Part shown: positions 60,701 to 64,000 of the stretch, in pieces
Layout: the number at the start of each line of letters is the position of its first letter
Position numbering within the stretch: the first letter of the stretch is position 1
From: Monocercomonoides exilis
Taxonomy: Eukaryota; Preaxostyla; Oxymonadida; Polymastigidae
NCBI GenBank assembly: GCA_001643675.2
Contig: LSRY02000045.1
Span: 244,001 to 308,000 of the forward strand
DNA: 64,000 bases
Direction of reading: 5' to 3'
Notes under the pieces: model-generated
What the model was told of the DNA's origin: nothing
What the model saw: the letters and a program-made list of their open reading frames with translations, nothing else
Databases searched by the model: none
Translations under genes and position numbers: made by a program

Positions 60701-63700
60701 TCATCTGTTATTTCATCAACTGTATCATTAAGCTTGTTTTCTTTGAAGCTGCAGATTCCAAGTCAATTTGTACCAAGTATGAATTCCTTGATCTCTTCTA
60801 GTGGGGTTCTTAAACTCGAAAGCTGTTTATTTAGCATCCAATCATCAACGACCATTCAATACTCATTGATATCCACAATAAGTGGAAGTTGCATATTGAA
60901 AGGATGTAGTCTGACAGATTTTTCATTTTCCATTTCACCACTGGTAATGGCTTCTTCTGTTTTGTTCGAAAACAGCAACTTTTCAAACATTAGGAACACT
61001 GGAAGTGGTGAAGAAGGAGGCGTTGCAAAAGTGATATTGCAAGGGAATGAAAAACTGGAAATAAAATCAACAAATGCATCATCGTGTTCACTTTCATCAG
61101 GCAATGGAAAAGGAGGATTTCTGTATTTGGATTGCCAAAATTGTTTGAATGAGAAGCCATTTGTTTTTGATGCTGACGTAACTTTTAAGAATAACAATGC
61201 AGCCATTGGAAAGAATGCGTTCATTTTTGCATCTGATCTGAACAAGACCGTGACAAATGATTCATTCCACTTCAATTACTTGCCCATGATAAATGACAGC
61301 AATTTGTTTGTTGGGAGTGACAACTTTCATTCAAACAATGATTTGTTCATGTTTCTGATTCCATACAGCTCAACTGAGATATTTATCTCATCAGAAGGAT
61401 TTGATGTGGCACGTTGTGGAAGTGAAGAAGAGCCATGCTTCACAATGTGGAAAGGGATGGAAAACATGAAAAAGGAGATTGGAAAGAAAACAATTCAGAT
61501 TAAAGGATCAACAATCATTCGAGATTCATTCAATGTGTCCAATTATCAGATCAAAAGAGTGTGAAGATGGGAGAAGAGAATGTGAAAGCGATATTGAATT
61601 TTGAAAAGGCAATTGGAAATCAATTGGAATATTTCATGGAAAACGATGTTCGTCTTGAATTTTTCAACATCCAACTTCAACTAACATCTGGATTTGACAA
61701 CTCAGCCAAAACAATTATTTCCAACAAAAATGGAGAATTGGTGATAAGTGAATGTTCATTCCATTCAGAAGCAAGAGTGAACAATGGATTTGATTGTGTG
61801 TTTGTGGATGTGATTGGAGGCAATGTGGAAGTGAATGATCTGTCGATGGAATCATGCAATGTTGGAAACAGTATTTTTGTCATTCATGATTCTGGAATTA
61901 CTTGCCATTTTGTGAATGTTCGAGTGGAATCGTTGAATGAAAGCAGAGAATGTCTTCTTCTGATCAAAGGAACTGAATTAACAACAAAGATAAATGAAGG
62001 AGTCGAGGAAATGAGTCTCAACATTGATAATTCGTCATTTTCAGGAGTGAAGAGAAGTGACAATGGAGCAAGCATTTTGGAGTCAAAGAGTGAGAATAAG
62101 ATTTGTTTGGTTGTGAATTCGAGCAACATCACAGAAGACAAAGCTGAATCAAGTGAAAAAGGAGGGGCGATATTCTTCACATTGGGTGCATCTGGATCAA
62201 TGAAGATGATTAAGTCCGAAGTCAGTCAATGCAGCTGCACCAATGGGAAAGGAGGAGGGGTGTATCTGGCAACAAAAGAACGAGGGGAATTGAATTTCAC
62301 ATTTGTTGGAATGAAATTCAGTTCAAACACAGCAAGAGTGGGGAATGACATTTTCATTGAATGTTTCAACATCTCTTCTCAGATCAATGAAAGTCAATTT
62401 CAGTTTGATCTTCGAGAGAATCATTACTCACGAATTAATGCAATCTATGGAATTGATAGTTGTGAACACAAAGAAGATGCAAATCTGATTGGATTTGTGA
62501 CTATCCATCAGAGTGACACAATTGTTGTGAGCAGTGAGGTTGGATCGAATGACAGACAATGTGGAACAAACACACTTCCATGTGATTCAATTGAGCATGG
62601 GCTGGTGCATTTGACATCTGAATATGTGAGTCTATTGTATGTTGACGCTGAGAGTGTGATTGGAAGAGAAATTAATCTGGAGGAGATGAGTCTGAGTTCG
62701 AAGAGCAGAGAAAATTGTAAAGTTGAAGTGAAATCAAACATTGAAAAAACAAGAGAGACATTGATAACAACAAGAGAAACAGTCTCGTTGGTGAGAGTCA
62801 GCTTTGTGTTTGATTCGTATTTCATCTCTTCACATGAATCATTGATGTCACCCGAAAGAGGAATTCTTGAGATAATAAATTGCTCATTTGACTCAAAACA
62901 ATCGGCTGGAGAAGGAAGTATAGAATTAGCAAACATTCCATTTCACATTTTCAACATGGCAAAAGGAGAATTACAACTCGATGGATGCACAATATCAAAT
63001 CTCATTCTTCATAAATCTGCATTGTCTCTTTCATCACCACTTCCATCAGTGATTTATTTGTTTGAGATCAGCAATTCAACAGCTAAAACTTCTCTGATAG
63101 ATATTAATGAATGTGGACAATTAAACATGGAAAAGTTTCATTCAGAAAATATCACAGTTGAGGGAAATGAAGAATTATTGATATCTTGCTTGTCAATGAA
63201 AAAGACAATTCAATTTTCAAATTGCACAATTGGTGGAGTCGGTTCAAAGACAACAAAAGGGAAATTGATGAAATTGGAGGATTGTTTGGATGTGAAAATG
63301 GACAGTTGCATTTTTAATGGAAATTCAAAGGAAAGAAACGAGAAGAATTTGAATGAAGGGGAAGAGATGTGCAGATGGTCAGGATCTCTTATGGATATTG
63401 TGAAAAGTTCTGTGATGATGAAAGTTTCAACAATATCGAATACATCAGATGGAGGAATAACAATGAGGGGAGGAAATGTGAATATTGAGAAAGGAGAATT
63501 TTTGAGTAATAATCCATCAATTGAAGGATATCCATCATTGAGAAGAAATATCATCTGCTCAGATTCAGGAACATTGAATGTGATGAGTTTGAAAGGAGGA
63601 GATGGAGTAAAAGATAGCTCCTCACTTTGGATGTTGAATGAAGGGTGCAGTTTTGAAGGGATTGTTTCTGAGAGAGATTCATCATTCTTCATTCCTGTTC

Positions 63701-64000
63701 TGGAGAGTGTGGAAGCAAAAGAAGAAGCAAACAGAATGAAGCTGACATTCAAAGGAATGCTTCTTGTTCCATGCAATTTGTCATTCTCAGTTGTGAAGAA
63801 GAAGGGAGAAGAGAAAGAGATTGAACATTATGATTTTGATTCAAATGGATTCTTGTCAGAAAATGAAGCAGAAGGAAGTGTTGCAAAAGATCTCATCAGC
63901 AATTGTGGAAATGATGTTGAGGTGAGTGTGTGTATTTTGTTTGGGAATGAAGAATCTCCGTCATCAACAAATTCATTCGTTCTGAAGAACAAAAGTGAGA
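51746..64000 (+). CDS. Giant secreted/surface beta-helix protein (runs off the window)
   Basis: Exon 1 (51746-51896) encodes a signal peptide (MCVIPLIVFTAITIIKGDG) and a Cys-rich start (CEQC...CLIEGC). After the intron, about 4,000 codons follow and the frame is still open at 64000. Next come a Gly/Arg/Glu-rich linker (about 52390-52540) and many Pmp/PbH1-like turns ending GGGI, GGGM or GGGL. Nine modules follow, each opening with a strand plus Cys-Gly...Pro-Cys-type motif, near 53729, 54797, 55848, 56933, 58156, 59329, 60428, 61375 and 62518 (for example CGMSEATPCKT, CGYEDFPC, CGSDGYPC). Single missing bases at 54768-54771 (T4), 55737-55741 (T5) and 61553-61556 (A4) shift the frame; homology continues across each. 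The likely role is an adhesin or coat protein on the cell surface; its C-terminal anchor would lie beyond the window. Truncated relatives lie at 3116, 11726 and 21520. Confidence 0.85.
51897..51958 (+). other. 62-nt GT-AG intron in the giant gene
   Basis: Donor GTATGA and acceptor TTTGTTGAG, with a TAAC-containing, AT-rich body. Removal joins exon 1 (51746-51896, one base left over) to exon 2 in phase. Unspliced, the frame meets a TAA inside the intron. Splicing links a signal peptide to a frame that is open for over 2.8 kb, which is the main support. Confidence 0.7.

Overview
This window looks like nuclear DNA of a free-living or gut protist. The AT-rich, gene-poor spacers, the GT-AG intron (51897-51958), the eukaryotic Merlin transposon and the giant secreted proteins with Gly-Gly-Gly parallel beta-helix repeats rule out a bacterial chromosome. 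The repeat style of the giant proteins (Pmp/PbH1-like coils ending in GGGI/GGGM, plus modules with a CGxxxxPCxT signature) resembles the expanded surface-protein families I associate with oxymonads (Preaxostyla) and, less closely, parabasalids. That placement is an inference, not a search result.

Layout. Bases 1-16201 form one huge palindrome: arms 1-6845 and 9517-16201 are near-identical inverted copies around a unique core of about 2.7 kb. Nested at its centre is a putative mobile element (5199-11004). Its own inverted ends carry short palindromes, two small ORFs, iteron-like arrays and a mobile-looking 33-nt double-hairpin module. Its unique core holds a decayed virus-type primase-helicase (AEP plus SF3, D5-like) with three in-frame nonsense codons. 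The outer parts of the arms carry host DNA, including a truncated copy of a giant surface-protein gene. From 16.2 to 21.5 kb there are only weak, broken coding traces. A second truncated copy of the surface-protein gene lies at 21520-23700. Bases 23.7-33.5 kb are AT-rich and hold a dead Merlin element with terminal repeats and an 8-bp target duplication (25741-27143), small fold-back elements, and relics of unrecognised genes. Bases 33.5-46.7 kb hold stop- and frameshift-broken Ser-rich and Lys/Glu-rich coding traces, a 439-bp pure pyrimidine tract and an apparently perfect 443-bp-arm palindrome (39923-40851). Bases 46.7-51.7 kb are AT-rich spacer with repeats.

The main gene runs from 51746 past the right edge. 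It starts with a signal peptide in a short first exon, then a 62-nt intron, then about 4,000 codons with nine successive modules of 1.0-1.2 kb. Three single-base losses, each in a homopolymer (54768-54771, 55737-55741, 61553-61556), split its reading frame; they add up to one full frame cycle and look like consensus errors or very recent damage. The partial copies at 3.1-4.5, 11.7-13.1 and 21.5-23.7 kb cover only the N-terminal part of this gene. One of them shares an identical 431-bp tract with it, so the window resembles an expressed gene with silent cassettes exchanging sequence.
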